Source: Pelotalea chapellei
GTDB lineage: Bacteria > Desulfobacterota > Desulfuromonadia > Geobacterales > Pseudopelobacteraceae
Length of the DNA stretch: 64,000 bases
Direction of reading: 5' to 3'
Assembly: GCF_018531195.1 (NCBI RefSeq)
Contig: NZ_JAHDYS010000006.1
Span: 124,001-188,000 of the forward strand
The notes under the pieces were generated by a model. The model had not been told where the DNA came from and made no database searches. It was given only the letters and a program-made list of their open reading frames with translations. The position numbers and the translations under genes are program-made. This document shows positions 33,615-43,175 of this stretch, one piece after another (position 1 is the stretch's first letter; the number at the start of each line of letters is the position of its first letter).

Positions 33615-35141
33615 TTATCCGGTTATAAGCTTGACCTGACAAACGAAAGATTTTTCGAATAAGTCTCGCTTTGCGTTACCTCCAAAAATTTCTACCGATA
33701 TATCTTCTGTTCCCAGCAATTTAAAGGTATAGACATCACCACTTCTATTGAGGTCAACCACTTCCACTAGGCCACTACGACGTCGATCAAGCCCGTCAGC
33801 CAGGCGTAAAATCCCCCCAAGACGATTGACGAGGAGACGATCCTTGTCATTCAACTGGCTGAACTCGGCATGTTTCTTTTTAGGTAACGCCTTGCGGTGG
33901 TAGCGGGCAATCTGGGCAATGATTTCGCGTTCTCGTGGGGTAAAGCCAAAAAGATCAGCGTGACGGATCAAATGGTACGAGTGTTTATGGTGACTGTTGT
34001 AGCTGATGAAATAACCGATATCATGCAGCAGTGCCGCAGCCTCAAGCATGCGGCGCTCACTCTTCTTAAGAACCGATTCCTCGGCCACCCGTTCAAATAT
34101 CGCCAGGGCAAGATTGGCAACATGACGAGAATGAGATTCGTCATAATGGCAAGAGCGGGCAAACTCCAGTACCGAGGTACGCCAAGTGCGTTGGGAGCCA
34201 TTCTGCATTATACCCATTCGTTTAATGGCTTTAAGTATCAAGCCTTCGCGGATGCCGCGTTCATTAACCTGCAGTAGATTGGCACCGAAAAATTTCATCA
34301 GTTCATCTACCACACCCAATCCGGCGACAATAATGTCAGCGCGTTCAGGATTGAGACCGGGCACGACTCGTCTGGCTTTGACATCTTTACGCATCAGCAT
34401 GGCCAGAAGATGCACTACTTCAGATCGCAATACTTCATATCCATGCACGGAGGTGAAGTCCTGTTGCCTCATGTTCATGACCATTCCGCCGAGAGAAGTT
34501 ATGGTCCCTCCGGAACCTATAAAACTCTGAACCACAACCCTTTCGCCGGTGAAAACCTTTTTGAGCTCGTTCCTGACATGGCGTCTGAAATCATCATAAT
34601 CGCTCATTCTGATCGGGTCAGAAGTAAAGAATTGCTCAGTCATTAGCACAGCACCCAGATCGAGGGAAAAGTATTCTTCAATATGATTCCCTAGTGCAAA
34701 TACGATCTCAACGCTACCGCCACCGATATCAATCATGGCATAACGCTTCCCGCTCATATCGAAGTTGTACAAAGCTGAAATGGCAGCCAGTTCGGCCTCT
34801 TCCTGACCTGAAATAACGTTTATCTCACGCCCAAGTCCCTGGCTCAGATCATCCACAAGAGCACGACCGTTGAGAGCATTTCGAATTGCACTGGTAGCAA
34901 CAGCCACTACTTCATCAACATTAAAGCCTTCAATAAGCTTTTGAATCCGGCCGACTGCATCAACCGCCCTGCCGCAGGCCACTGGTGATATCAGGCCGCT
35001 TTTGCTCAGATTCTCCCCAAGGCGCACCGTAGCCTTTTCGTCATCCAGCACGGTAAATTTGCCTTGCGGATCAACTTCCACCACAATGCAGCGAATTGAA
35101 TTTGTCCCAATATCGATAGCGGCCAGGCGGGTCTTTTTCAT
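33615..35141 (-). CDS. ppx: Exopolyphosphatase / GppA-type phosphatase
   Basis: A 508-residue Ppx/GppA phosphatase. The N-terminal ASKHA fold begins AAIDIGTNSIRCIVVEV, continues with VATSAIRNA, the EEAELA acid segment and DIGGGSVEIVF. From about residue 315 a C-terminal HD domain follows, with AALLHDIGYFISYN giving the HD pair. The enzyme hydrolyses polyphosphate and/or pppGpp. The ATG at 35141 follows GAGG by five bases and gives the usual start. The promoter must lie within the gap behind the kdsA terminator. Confidence 0.9.
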   Translation of the reverse strand: MKKTRLAAIDIGTNSIRCIVVEVDPQGKFTVLDDEKATVRLGENLSKSGLISPVACGRAVDAVGRIQKLIEGFNVDEVVAVATSAIRNALNGRALVDDLSQGLGREINVISGQEEAELAAISALYNFDMSGKRYAMIDIGGGSVEIVFALGNHIEEYFSLDLGAVLMTEQFFTSDPIRMSDYDDFRRHVRNELKKVFTGERVVVQSFIGSGGTITSLGGMVMNMRQQDFTSVHGYEVLRSEVVHLLAMLMRKDVKARRVVPGLNPERADIIVAGLGVVDELMKFFGANLLQVNERGIREGLILKAIKRMGIMQNGSQRTWRTSVLEFARSCHYDESHSRHVANLALAIFERVAEESVLKKSERRMLEAAALLHDIGYFISYNSHHKHSYHLIRHADLFGFTPREREIIAQIARYHRKALPKKKHAEFSQLNDKDRLLVNRLGGILRLADGLDRRRSGLVEVVDLNRSGDVYTFKLLGTEDISVEIFGGNAKRDLFEKSFVCQVKLITG

Positions 35142-35205
35142 TATTTCCTCGCAAAATACTGATTTGGAAGAGGACTCAGACAACTCTAGATATTTTAACA
35201 GCTCT

Positions 35206-35243
35206 ACAAAAAAAGGACCATGCATGCTTGCAGGTCCTTTTTT
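35206..35243 (-). terminator. Terminator after kdsA
   Basis: Stem AAAAAAGGACC with GGTCCTTTTTT and an inner TGCA/TGCA pair; T runs on both sides, so it could act in both directions. It lies 22 nt past the kdsA stop and separates this operon from ppx. Confidence 0.85.
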
Positions 35244-35265
35244 CGTTCAGAATTTTGTGACGCAA

Positions 35266-36084
35266 CTATTTAACCAGAATATCAATGGATTTAAGAGTTT
35301 TGAGCAAAGCCGGAAGATCCGCAAGATCTATGGAATTGGGACCATCGCAGAGCGCTTTATCAGGGTTTTCATGAACTTCCATGAAGATGCCGTCAATCCC
35401 CGTGGCAACCGCCGCACGGGAAAGATATTCTACATATTCACGCTGGCCTCCCGAACTTCCTCCCTGGCCACCAGGAAGCTGCACACTATGAGTGGCGTCA
35501 AAAACAACCGGATAACCGGTAGAGCGCATAATCGGAAAACTACGCATATCCACGGCGAGGTTGTTATATCCAAAAGAGACGCCGCGTTCGGTGAGAATAA
35601 TATTTTCATTACCGGTACCGGCTATCTTTGCGGCAACGTTCTTCATATCCCACGGTGCCAGAAACTGGCCTTTCTTGACATTGATAACTTTTCCACTTTT
35701 GGCGGCAGCTATAAGAAGATCGGTCTGACGACAGAGAAAAGCAGGAATCTGAAGCACGTCCAGAACTTCGGCTGCCGGCGCAACCTGTTCAATGGAGTGA
35801 ATGTCCGAAATCACGGGCAGTCCGAGAGATTCCTTGACCTTGGCCAGGATCCGCAGCCCCTCCTCCATGCCCGGGCCACGAAAGGCGCCCAGAGAAGTAC
35901 GGTTTGCCTTATCATAGGAGGCTTTGAAGATAAGAGGCATTGAGATGCCATTACATATCGTCATCAAACGTTCTGCATGACGCAGGGTAGCCTCTTCCGA
36001 CTCAATGACACAGGGACCTGCAATCAGGACCAAAGGTTTGTTTGCACCAATCTTCACATTTCCTATTACTATTTCACGGGTCAC
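35266..36084 (-). CDS. kdsA: 3-deoxy-8-phosphooctulonate synthase
   Basis: A 272-residue TIM-barrel enzyme that joins phosphoenolpyruvate and arabinose-5-phosphate into KDO-8-phosphate, the core sugar of lipid A-core [40 protein letters not shown] and the late SDIHSIEQ and [12 protein letters not shown] segments match KdsA. The start is GTG with CGAGG six bases upstream. It is the last gene of the kdsB-pyrG-kdsA group, starting three bases after the pyrG stop. Confidence 0.95.
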   Translation of the reverse strand: MTREIVIGNVKIGANKPLVLIAGPCVIESEEATLRHAERLMTICNGISMPLIFKASYDKANRTSLGAFRGPGMEEGLRILAKVKESLGLPVISDIHSIEQVAPAAEVLDVLQIPAFLCRQTDLLIAAAKSGKVINVKKGQFLAPWDMKNVAAKIAGTGNENIILTERGVSFGYNNLAVDMRSFPIMRSTGYPVVFDATHSVQLPGGQGGSSGGQREYVEYLSRAAVATGIDGIFMEVHENPDKALCDGPNSIDLADLPALLKTLKSIDILVK

Positions 36085-36087
36085 GAA

Positions 36088-37695
36088 TTACCTCGTATTG
36101 CGGTGGACAAGAGCGGCACCGACAAAATTTTTGAAAAGAGGATGTGGAACCAGCGGCTTTGATTTGAACTCGGGATGAAATTGGCAACCAAGGAACCAGG
36201 GGTGATCGGGAATTTCAACAACCTCGACCAGATCTTTATCCTTGTAAATACCCGACAGAACCAGACCGTTACTGGTAAGAATATCACGGTAGGCATTATT
36301 GAATTCATAACGGTGACGATGACGCTCGGAAATTTCCAGCGTATTATAAGCATCATGGGCAAGGGTCCCTTTGCTCAAAGTGCAAGGATTTGCTCCCAAG
36401 CGCATGGTGCCCCCCTTCTTGCTGACCGATTTTTGCTCCTCCATCAGGTGAATTACCGGCTCACCACCATCCTTGCGGAACTCGCTGGAGCAAGCTTCCT
36501 TCAGGCCGCAGACATTACGGGCATATTCCAGCACCGCCATCTGCATCCCCAGACAGATACCAAAGAAAGGTATCTTGTGAGTGCGAGCAAATTCGATTGC
36601 CTGGACCTTTCCTTCGGTTCCACGCTCTCCGAAACCACCAGGGACCAACACACCGTCAACATCGTCCAGGTGTCCGTCAATACCATCCCGTTCGATTTTT
36701 TCAGAATCGATGTACTTGAGGTACACCCGGCAGTCATTGGCAATACCACCATGGGTAAGCGCCTCGGCCAGAGACTTGTAGGATTCTGTCAGATCTACGT
36801 ATTTACCAACAACGGCGATGCGTACTTCACCATGGCCGGGATGACGCAGCGTTTCGACCACATCATGCCAATGTGTCAGGTCAGGCGCCTTTGTCCAGAT
36901 ATTGAGCTTCTCAACAACCTGCTCATCCAGCTTTTCCTTGTTCAGCGCCAGCGGCACTGCATAGATATGTTCTGCATCCACACAGGGGATGACATTTTTT
37001 TCTTCTACATTACAGAACAGCGAAATCTTCTTCCTCATTTCCTGAGGCAGTTCACGTTCACAGCGACAAATCAGAATATCGGGCTGAATACCGATCTTAC
37101 GCAGTTCCATAACCGAATGTTGTGTCGGCTTGGTTTTTAATTCACCGGCGGTGCGGATGTACGGCACCAGCGTAACATGCACATATAAAGTGTTGCCATG
37201 TCCGAGATCGAAACGGAACTGTCGAATGGCTTCAAGAAAAGGAAGCGACTCGATATCGCCCACTGTGCCACCTACCTCGACGATAGCCACGTCCGCACCC
37301 TTGGCATTCTCGATAATTTTTGACTTCATCTCATCAGTGATATGAGGAATGACCTGAACGGTCCCCCCCAAATAATCGCCGCGACGTTCCTTTTCAATTA
37401 CGGAAAAATAGACCTGGCCAGTGGTAAAATTGCTTTTCTTGGAAAGCTTTGCACTGGTATATCGCTCATAATGGCCTAGATCGAGGTCGGTCTCGGCCCC
37501 GTCATCGGTGACAAAAACTTCACCATGCTGAAATGGAGACATGGTTCCGGGATCGACATTGATGTAAGGGTCAAGTTTCTGCATGGTAACACGCAGGCCA
37601 CGTGCTTCCAGTAAAGCGCCCAGAGATGCGGCCGCAAGTCCTTTGCCGATGGAGGACACAACTCCGCCGGTGATGAAGATAAATTTTGTTTTCAT
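36088..37695 (-). CDS. pyrG: CTP synthase
   Basis: A 535-residue amidotransferase that makes CTP from UTP with glutamine. The N-terminal synthetase domain starts [22 protein letters not shown] and has [15 protein letters not shown]; the C-terminal glutaminase (from about residue 290) has GICLGMQ (nucleophile Cys) and HPEFKSKP. I chose the ATG at 37695 with AGGAG nine bases upstream; the frame upstream overlaps the kdsB end. The position between kdsB and kdsA supplies CTP for CMP-KDO, a link seen in related genomes. Confidence 0.96.
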   Translation of the reverse strand: MKTKFIFITGGVVSSIGKGLAAASLGALLEARGLRVTMQKLDPYINVDPGTMSPFQHGEVFVTDDGAETDLDLGHYERYTSAKLSKKSNFTTGQVYFSVIEKERRGDYLGGTVQVIPHITDEMKSKIIENAKGADVAIVEVGGTVGDIESLPFLEAIRQFRFDLGHGNTLYVHVTLVPYIRTAGELKTKPTQHSVMELRKIGIQPDILICRCERELPQEMRKKISLFCNVEEKNVIPCVDAEHIYAVPLALNKEKLDEQVVEKLNIWTKAPDLTHWHDVVETLRHPGHGEVRIAVVGKYVDLTESYKSLAEALTHGGIANDCRVYLKYIDSEKIERDGIDGHLDDVDGVLVPGGFGERGTEGKVQAIEFARTHKIPFFGICLGMQMAVLEYARNVCGLKEACSSEFRKDGGEPVIHLMEEQKSVSKKGGTMRLGANPCTLSKGTLAHDAYNTLEISERHRHRYEFNNAYRDILTSNGLVLSGIYKDKDLVEVVEIPDHPWFLGCQFHPEFKSKPLVPHPLFKNFVGAALVHRNTR

Positions 37696-37729
37696 TGCTG
37701 ACTGCTCCTGTCGGGAGGGTAAATCGTGG

Positions 37730-38491
37730 TTAAGGTAAGTGTTTGAAGCGCTCTCTGGCTTTGGCCAGATCATCGGGCGTATCTACGCCGATAGATTCGA
37801 ATTCGGTCTCAACTACACGAATACGAACTCCATTCTCGACTGCACGCAGCTGCTCCAGTTTCTCGGAGGTTTCCAGAAATGTCGGGGCCATGGCGGCAAA
37901 TTCAATAAGAAAATCACGCCGATAAACATACAGACCGACATGTTTGTAGCAGAGGAGTTTACCGCTTGCAAATGACTCGTCCTTAAGATCCTGCCATTTG
38001 TCCCTGAAAAATGGGAGCGGAGATCGGGAAAAGTACAAGGCATTTGAATCTCGATCGGTTACAACTTTGACTACATTAGGGCTGAGGAAGTCATGCAGAC
38101 ACTTAATGCGCGTCTTGAGTGTCCCCATACGCAGGGTTGAATCATCCAGTAACGGCCTGATGGCCTGATCAACCATTGCCGGCACAATCAGGGGCTCGTC
38201 ACCTTGGACATTAACTATGATGTCGGTATCAAGTCCAGCAGCAACTTCAGCCAGACGATCCGTGCCGGTTTCATGACCAACCCGTGTCATGCAGCATTTT
38301 CCGCCAAAGGCTTTCACCGCATGCTGAATTCGTTCATCATCCGTAGCAACAATGACGGTACTAACCAGCGATGCACATGCTGTACGTTCATATACATGCT
38401 GAATCATCGGCTTTCCGCCTATTTCGGCCAAAGCCTTGCCCGGAAAACGCATGGAAGCGTAGCGTGCTGGAATGACTGCAGTGATGTTCAT
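37730..38491 (-). CDS. kdsB: 3-deoxy-manno-octulosonate cytidylyltransferase
   Basis: A 253-residue enzyme that activates KDO with CTP to CMP-KDO for LPS core assembly. [20 protein letters not shown] and MIQHVYERT form the nucleotide site; NVQGDEPLI gives the conserved acid pair, and [12 protein letters not shown] closes the domain. It leads the operon. A 6-bp dyad with a 3-nt loop lies 47 bases upstream (38538-38552). Confidence 0.95.
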   Translation of the reverse strand: MNITAVIPARYASMRFPGKALAEIGGKPMIQHVYERTACASLVSTVIVATDDERIQHAVKAFGGKCCMTRVGHETGTDRLAEVAAGLDTDIIVNVQGDEPLIVPAMVDQAIRPLLDDSTLRMGTLKTRIKCLHDFLSPNVVKVVTDRDSNALYFSRSPLPFFRDKWQDLKDESFASGKLLCYKHVGLYVYRRDFLIEFAAMAPTFLETSEKLEQLRAVENGVRIRVVETEFESIGVDTPDDLAKARERFKHLP

Positions 38492-38610
38492 GTGGAAAGT
38501 ACCTGTGAAAAAAGGCGTTGAAGCAACGAATTTTGGTGTCCTATGGTAGGACGTGTAAGGCTACATCAAAAGGTTGAGGGTGTCAAGGGGACATGGCCCA
38601 GCTGTTCATA

Positions 38611-39840
38611 TCAATCTTCCATTATAGTTGCGCGCCAGTTGAATGCCTCCAGCTGTGCACTAAATAACTGATCAAGAGTGATCCCGCACTGACTGAGCAG
38701 TGGCTTGACGGCGTCAAAATCAGTCAGTTCGATACGTTCTACAAGATTTAACAGACACCCAAGCTGGCCCTGCCGGTCGAGCAGCGCATTGCTGACATCA
38801 TCGGTCAGATTAAGACTCTGAACAATCTCGCTCATCTCCATTTCAAAAAGCACGTCCAATAGAGAAAGGATGCCGGTCATAAAGGCCTCTTCGGCCTGTT
38901 CATTGGAGAGACCTTTCTGTACAACCAGCAACTCCATCAATATTCCACGAACCGCCGCCATTTCCAGCAAGGGGTTGTTAATTCCACGGGTATCATTACC
39001 TGCGAATAAGGAAAGCTGAACCCAACGTCGCAGGTGATTCATTCCCAGGATTACAATGGCATGCCGCAGTGTCTTAATCTTCTCCCGTATCCCCAGCGCT
39101 ACGGAATTAACCAGGCGCAGCAGGTTATAGGAAAGACCCGGATTTTCTTTAAAGGTCTGTTCTATTTCAGTGAAACTGGCTTCTACGGATAGTTGCTGCA
39201 GAAGTTTTAGCATTGCAATGCCTGACACATCAATACGACGTTTATTAAGCACAACTGGCCGTGCAAAAAAATAACCCTGAAAAAGATCGAATCCCATCGA
39301 GAAACAGTTTTGAAATTGTTCAACTGTCTCGACCTTCTCAGCGAGGATCTTTACCGGCCACCGCCTTAATTCTTTAACAATCGTCGGCAGTTGTGCGGCA
39401 TCGGTCTGAAGGATATCTATCTTGACAATATCTACAATTTTATAAATTTCGACATGGTCGGGATTGTAGATGTGATCGTCCAAGGCGAGCTGAAATCCAA
39501 GTTTTTTCAGCTCCCGGCAACGCTCGACAACCTCCTGGTCCAGCTCAATAACTTCAAGCAGTTCAAGAACGGTATGTTCCAGCGGAAGCAGTTCCAGTAC
39601 CTCAGACAAAAGCAGATTGAGATGGATATTGATAAAACCAAATTTGCCCCCCAAAAGCTCATGAATACCGAAAGTTGACAGCGCATTGGTAATAACGCTG
39701 GCACTAGCGTGGGAATAGCTTTCAAAATCAGCATGATCAATGTCAGCCGACCGGAACAGCAGCTCAAACCCTACGATTTCCTGGTTGCGGTCTAGAATCG
39801 GCTGACGGCCAAGAAAAAAGTTCTCCTGTGGAGTTTCCAT
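38611..39840 (-). CDS. Degenerate EAL-HDOD signalling protein (YuxH-like)
   Basis: A 409-residue two-domain protein. Residues 5-205 resemble an EAL domain, but the diagnostic EALLR reads FELLFR, and the later metal-site segments also deviate (VNLS-type reads INIHL), so phosphodiesterase activity is unlikely. Residues about 205-400 form an HDOD domain. This architecture is known as YuxH/CdgJ-type signalling proteins. AGGA lies six bases before the chosen ATG at 39840. Monocistronic by spacing. It would act in the cytoplasm as a c-di-GMP-related or partner-binding regulator. Confidence 0.88.
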   Translation of the reverse strand: METPQENFFLGRQPILDRNQEIVGFELLFRSADIDHADFESYSHASASVITNALSTFGIHELLGGKFGFINIHLNLLLSEVLELLPLEHTVLELLEVIELDQEVVERCRELKKLGFQLALDDHIYNPDHVEIYKIVDIVKIDILQTDAAQLPTIVKELRRWPVKILAEKVETVEQFQNCFSMGFDLFQGYFFARPVVLNKRRIDVSGIAMLKLLQQLSVEASFTEIEQTFKENPGLSYNLLRLVNSVALGIREKIKTLRHAIVILGMNHLRRWVQLSLFAGNDTRGINNPLLEMAAVRGILMELLVVQKGLSNEQAEEAFMTGILSLLDVLFEMEMSEIVQSLNLTDDVSNALLDRQGQLGCLLNLVERIELTDFDAVKPLLSQCGITLDQLFSAQLEAFNWRATIMED

Positions 39841-39960
39841 GGTGTTTCCTAACACGGCACGTCCTGTACGACATATTCATTCAAATGTGCTGTTAACTTA
39901 GTCACTAGAATTGCGGTGCCTTGTGTAAAAGGAGCCAAAGTTAAAAGCATCTGCTGTTTT

Positions 39961-40434
39961 TTATTTTTTGTAATCATCAATGGTGGATATTACAAATTGA
40001 CGTTGACTTGCATCCTTTTGATGACATCCAAAGCAGGTGGTTACTGGATCCAGGCCACTTGGCTTTCCGTCCGCACCATATCCGGCAAATAACCACCCTC
40101 CAGTTTCCTGCTTCTTCTTATCCTTACGCATCATCACAACCATATTTTTAGGACCATCGACGGAAGCATTTTCTTTGATATTAAAAAACTCAACAACAAT
40201 TGTACTTCCTTCGACAAAACGGTTGCCGGCTCGGTACCCCTGCATAGCCTTAGAATCAGCATACATGTAGTGGATTCCGTAAAAAAGAGAACTTTTATCA
40301 GTCACTACCTTACGCTGGCTTTTTTGCCAGGTGGTATATTTTTTAGGTAGAGGAGGAGCGGTAGCGGCAGCAGCCATCAATGGAAGAAACAGCAAAATCA
40401 ACACAACACCAGCCAGGACTTTCTTTGTTTTCAT
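39961..40434 (-). CDS. Cytochrome P460-like exported heme protein
   Basis: A 157-residue exported protein with a Sec signal peptide (positive start, long hydrophobic run ending LMAAAATA). The mature part is a small beta-rich domain with a single c-type heme site CFGCH near residue 137. The P460-like segment WLFAGYGADGKPSGL before the heme site and NRFVEGSTIVVEFF are typical. Known relatives oxidise hydroxylamine or bind nitrogen oxides, but many homologues in Geobacter relatives have no known role. Monocistronic, between FapA-like and EAL-HDOD genes. Confidence 0.82.
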   Translation of the reverse strand: MKTKKVLAGVVLILLFLPLMAAAATAPPLPKKYTTWQKSQRKVVTDKSSLFYGIHYMYADSKAMQGYRAGNRFVEGSTIVVEFFNIKENASVDGPKNMVVMMRKDKKKQETGGWLFAGYGADGKPSGLDPVTTCFGCHQKDASQRQFVISTIDDYKK

Positions 40435-40473
40435 AGCATCTTCTCCTAAAAAGTGTATTTCTTGAACATGTTC

Positions 40474-41943
40474 TTACTGAGGCAGGATCACTTTCCGTCT
40501 GAAGTTGTATTCCTTCACAAATGCACGTTCGATATCTACTGCTTTAACATCCAAACAGGTCATGGAAAGGAATCGCAACCCACCCTCAATGGTATCCTCA
40601 ATTGCCGTAAAAGGTCCTTTTCGTTCGTCAAGCTTCTGCTTCCCCTCTAAGCTGAGGCACAAATATGTATTATCATACATCATTGCTTTTACGTTGACTT
40701 TTGGATTGGATCTCTCATCAGTATACTTCTTGAGTGCCATGAGTCTATCCGACAGTTGTGCTCTTTCTTTACGAAGAATTTCCATATCTTGAAAAGAGCC
40801 GGCTTGCTTGGTTTGTTCGCTGTTCTTCTCAAGATCTTTCAAAAGGCAGGAAAATTCAGCCAGAGTTCGGTAATCAATACCCGCTCGAAGTATTGTTTTG
40901 ATTGATGAAGCAGAACCGGCTTTTTTTGTTTCTATCCCTCCTAAGGCAGTACAACTTCCCCCGGCAATAGCTCCTTTGTTAACAATAATCCTGCCCAGGG
41001 ATTGAATATGACAGTTATGAATTTCAAAATCAGCCATAACATCGCCAGCACATTCCACAGCACAATCATGCAAGAAGTTGGCTTTAATGGAGCCACCACA
41101 GGTGATGGTACCCTTCTCCTGCCCATCCATCCCGCACAACGAGACATCTCCATCGCTTTTAATGATACAGGCACCGATATTGCCGTTAACCCTCAATCCT
41201 TTAGCTGCATACACATTAAAACCATCCAATATATCTCCACGAACTTCAACGAATCCGTTGAAGATTATAGATCCGACTCTAAAATCAACATCTCCGGAGA
41301 CTATGTACTCCTCTGCTATAGAGATTTCCCCAGAAATCATACATATGCGACCCGCAGCTTCAGCCAGCAGCACATTACCATTCTCACCGCAAACACGAAT
41401 GTATTGTCCTATTTTTAAATTCAGCGGTTTGCCTGGTTGCGGCGGAATTACCTGGCCAAGGACATTTTTTCCAGCGGTGCCCGGCTCAGGAGAAATAATA
41501 GTCCCTATTTCCTCTCCGGGAGTAATGTTCATAAATGACTGCACATTATGAAAGTCGATGTCTGCGGTTTCATCAATATCATGCACAACGACTATCGACG
41601 GGCTGACCTTATATGACAGCCACCCATCCTGGCCAGCAATCGGCGGCGTGCCAACTGCAACCGTGACCATGCTCAAAGTCTTACCAGCCGCTGCCATAAC
41701 CGCAAAAGCATCAATCACCTCTTGAAGAATACCTTCCCTTACGCTGGACAGGGCCAGATAATTCATCAAATCGTCGCGGGTCATCATGCTGCCCTGCTCC
41801 CTGGGCACATAACTGCACCGACATTCAAGATTATCTTCAGATATCCAGACGTAAAAACTGTAACCCAGCTTTTTGTATTCCTTACCCGCTGGAGAGGCAT
41901 CGCACACACCAGAAACCGTTGTTTGAGCAATTACTGTGTCCAT
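40474..41943 (-). CDS. FapA family protein (DUF342)
   Basis: A 489-residue protein with the DUF342/FapA layout: an N-terminal part, then a long run of repeats with short hydrophobic beta-strands (for example VSGDVDFRVGSIIFNGFVEVRGDI, GLRVNGNIGACIIKSDGDVSLCG) that predict a right-handed beta helix between about residues 170 and 335, and a C-terminal helical region with coiled-coil potential (LKDLEKNSEQTKQAG to LKKYTDERSN). No signal peptide. FapA was named from a Vibrio protein affecting flagellar placement; no flagellar genes are here. Function in this context unknown. Confidence 0.83.
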   Translation of the reverse strand: MDTVIAQTTVSGVCDASPAGKEYKKLGYSFYVWISEDNLECRCSYVPREQGSMMTRDDLMNYLALSSVREGILQEVIDAFAVMAAAGKTLSMVTVAVGTPPIAGQDGWLSYKVSPSIVVVHDIDETADIDFHNVQSFMNITPGEEIGTIISPEPGTAGKNVLGQVIPPQPGKPLNLKIGQYIRVCGENGNVLLAEAAGRICMISGEISIAEEYIVSGDVDFRVGSIIFNGFVEVRGDILDGFNVYAAKGLRVNGNIGACIIKSDGDVSLCGMDGQEKGTITCGGSIKANFLHDCAVECAGDVMADFEIHNCHIQSLGRIIVNKGAIAGGSCTALGGIETKKAGSASSIKTILRAGIDYRTLAEFSCLLKDLEKNSEQTKQAGSFQDMEILRKERAQLSDRLMALKKYTDERSNPKVNVKAMMYDNTYLCLSLEGKQKLDERKGPFTAIEDTIEGGLRFLSMTCLDVKAVDIERAFVKEYNFRRKVILPQ

Positions 41944-42221
41944 TTAAAAGTACTCCCTGCAAGAGTTGGAAACCATGTAAAGGATTTTCGGCATATTAAC
42001 ATGACCAACATAAGGATTAAAAAAGAAAAAATCTATTCTCTTTGATGAACAGATCAGTACTTCTGCACAGGGCCTGCAGCATGGATTGAATTGATTGAAA
42101 GAGATCCTTATCATTGAGTATTTTGACGGCACAGAGGTGCAATGTTTAAGACCAGCATATGAGTTGACCTAATGTAGATATTGAGGTAGTTTATCCAATT
42201 ATTCTATCTGGAGAAACAGAT

Positions 42222-42689
42222 ATGCAACGTCCATCATGGGACCAGTATTTCATGGATATAACACACCTGGTAGCCACCCGCTCCTCATGCCTTCGCAGGC
42301 AGGTTGGTGCTGTGCTTGTCAAGGAGCGTAATATCCTCGCGACCGGTTATAACGGTGTCCCTTCCGGAATCACCCACTGTAACAGCACCGGATGTCTGCG
42401 TGAACGTCTCAATGTTCCTTCCGGTGAACGACACGAACTCTGCAGGGGATTGCACGCTGAACAGAATGCAATCATTCAGGCAGCCAAACATGGCACGAAT
42501 ATAAATGGCGCAACCCTCTATTGCACTACCATGCCGTGCATAATCTGCTCAAAAATGATCATCAACGCCGGAATAACCAAAGTAGTGTACGGCGAAGGAT
42601 ACGCCGATGAGCTGGCCCGTGAAATGATCAACGAAGCCTCAATAGAAGTAATCCACTTCTCAGCTGATAAGAAAGGCGCAACGCCATGA
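42222..42689 (+). CDS. dCMP deaminase-type deaminase
   Basis: A 155-residue zinc-dependent cytidine/deoxycytidylate deaminase. HAEQNAI supplies the first zinc ligand and proton shuttle, and PCIICSKM the two cysteines. [27 protein letters not shown] is typical of ComEB-like dCMP deaminases, which turn dCMP into dUMP for dTMP synthesis. The ATG follows GGAGAAAC. Its stop overlaps the nrdR start (ATGA), so it starts the nrdR-rib operon. dut (27229) and this gene serve the same dTMP supply path. Confidence 0.92.
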   Translation: MQRPSWDQYFMDITHLVATRSSCLRRQVGAVLVKERNILATGYNGVPSGITHCNSTGCLRERLNVPSGERHELCRGLHAEQNAIIQAAKHGTNINGATLYCTTMPCIICSKMIINAGITKVVYGEGYADELAREMINEASIEVIHFSADKKGATP

Positions 42690-43138
42690 AATGTCCGTTC
42701 TGCGGCAATCCAGACAGCAAAGTTGTGGACTCTCGCCCCGACAAAGGGGGCACAGCAATTCGTCGACGGCGGGAATGCGAACAGTGCGCAAAACGCTTTA
42801 CTACACATGAACGCATAGAAGAAATGTTGCCACAGGTCTGCAAGAAAGATGGTCGCCGCGAACCTTTTGATCGCATGAAGATCATTGCCGGAATAAAAAA
42901 GGCTTGCGAAAAAAGACCAATCTCGGTGGAAGAGATCGAGCGGATGGTTGATCGACTTGAAACAAGATTGCAGGAATCAACAGAAAAAGAGATTTCCACC
43001 ACACTTATTGGTGAGTGGCTCATGAAAGAACTGCACAACATGGATGAAGTCGCCTATGTTAGGTTCGCATCGGTCTATCGTTCTTTCAGAGACATCAATG
43101 AGTTCATGCAGGAGTTACAGGATTTGTTGAAAAAATAG
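42686..43138 (+). CDS. nrdR: Transcriptional repressor NrdR
   Basis: A 150-residue repressor of ribonucleotide reductase genes. An N-terminal zinc ribbon has two CxxC pairs (CPFCGN, CEQC) with the RRRREC basic stretch; residues 50-140 form an ATP-cone domain ([28 protein letters not shown]). It senses ATP/dATP. Its position with dCMP deaminase and rib genes is common. ATGA overlap with the upstream gene. Confidence 0.95.
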   Translation: MKCPFCGNPDSKVVDSRPDKGGTAIRRRRECEQCAKRFTTHERIEEMLPQVCKKDGRREPFDRMKIIAGIKKACEKRPISVEEIERMVDRLETRLQESTEKEISTTLIGEWLMKELHNMDEVAYVRFASVYRSFRDINEFMQELQDLLKK

Positions 43139-43175
43139 AGAGCCCGCCTGTTTTTATTTTCATAGGAAAAGAAGA

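Noticed and set aside
35002-35943. A plus-strand frame of 313 codons across ppx and kdsA
   Set aside because: It spans two well-supported genes and a terminator, so it is a chance frame.
36175-37140. A plus-strand frame of 321 codons opposite pyrG
   Set aside because: pyrG is certain on the other strand and the frame shows no domain.
42000-42221. FMN riboswitch before the rib genes
   Set aside because: The upstream region lacks the conserved RFN-element core, and the rib genes are behind nrdR in the same operon.
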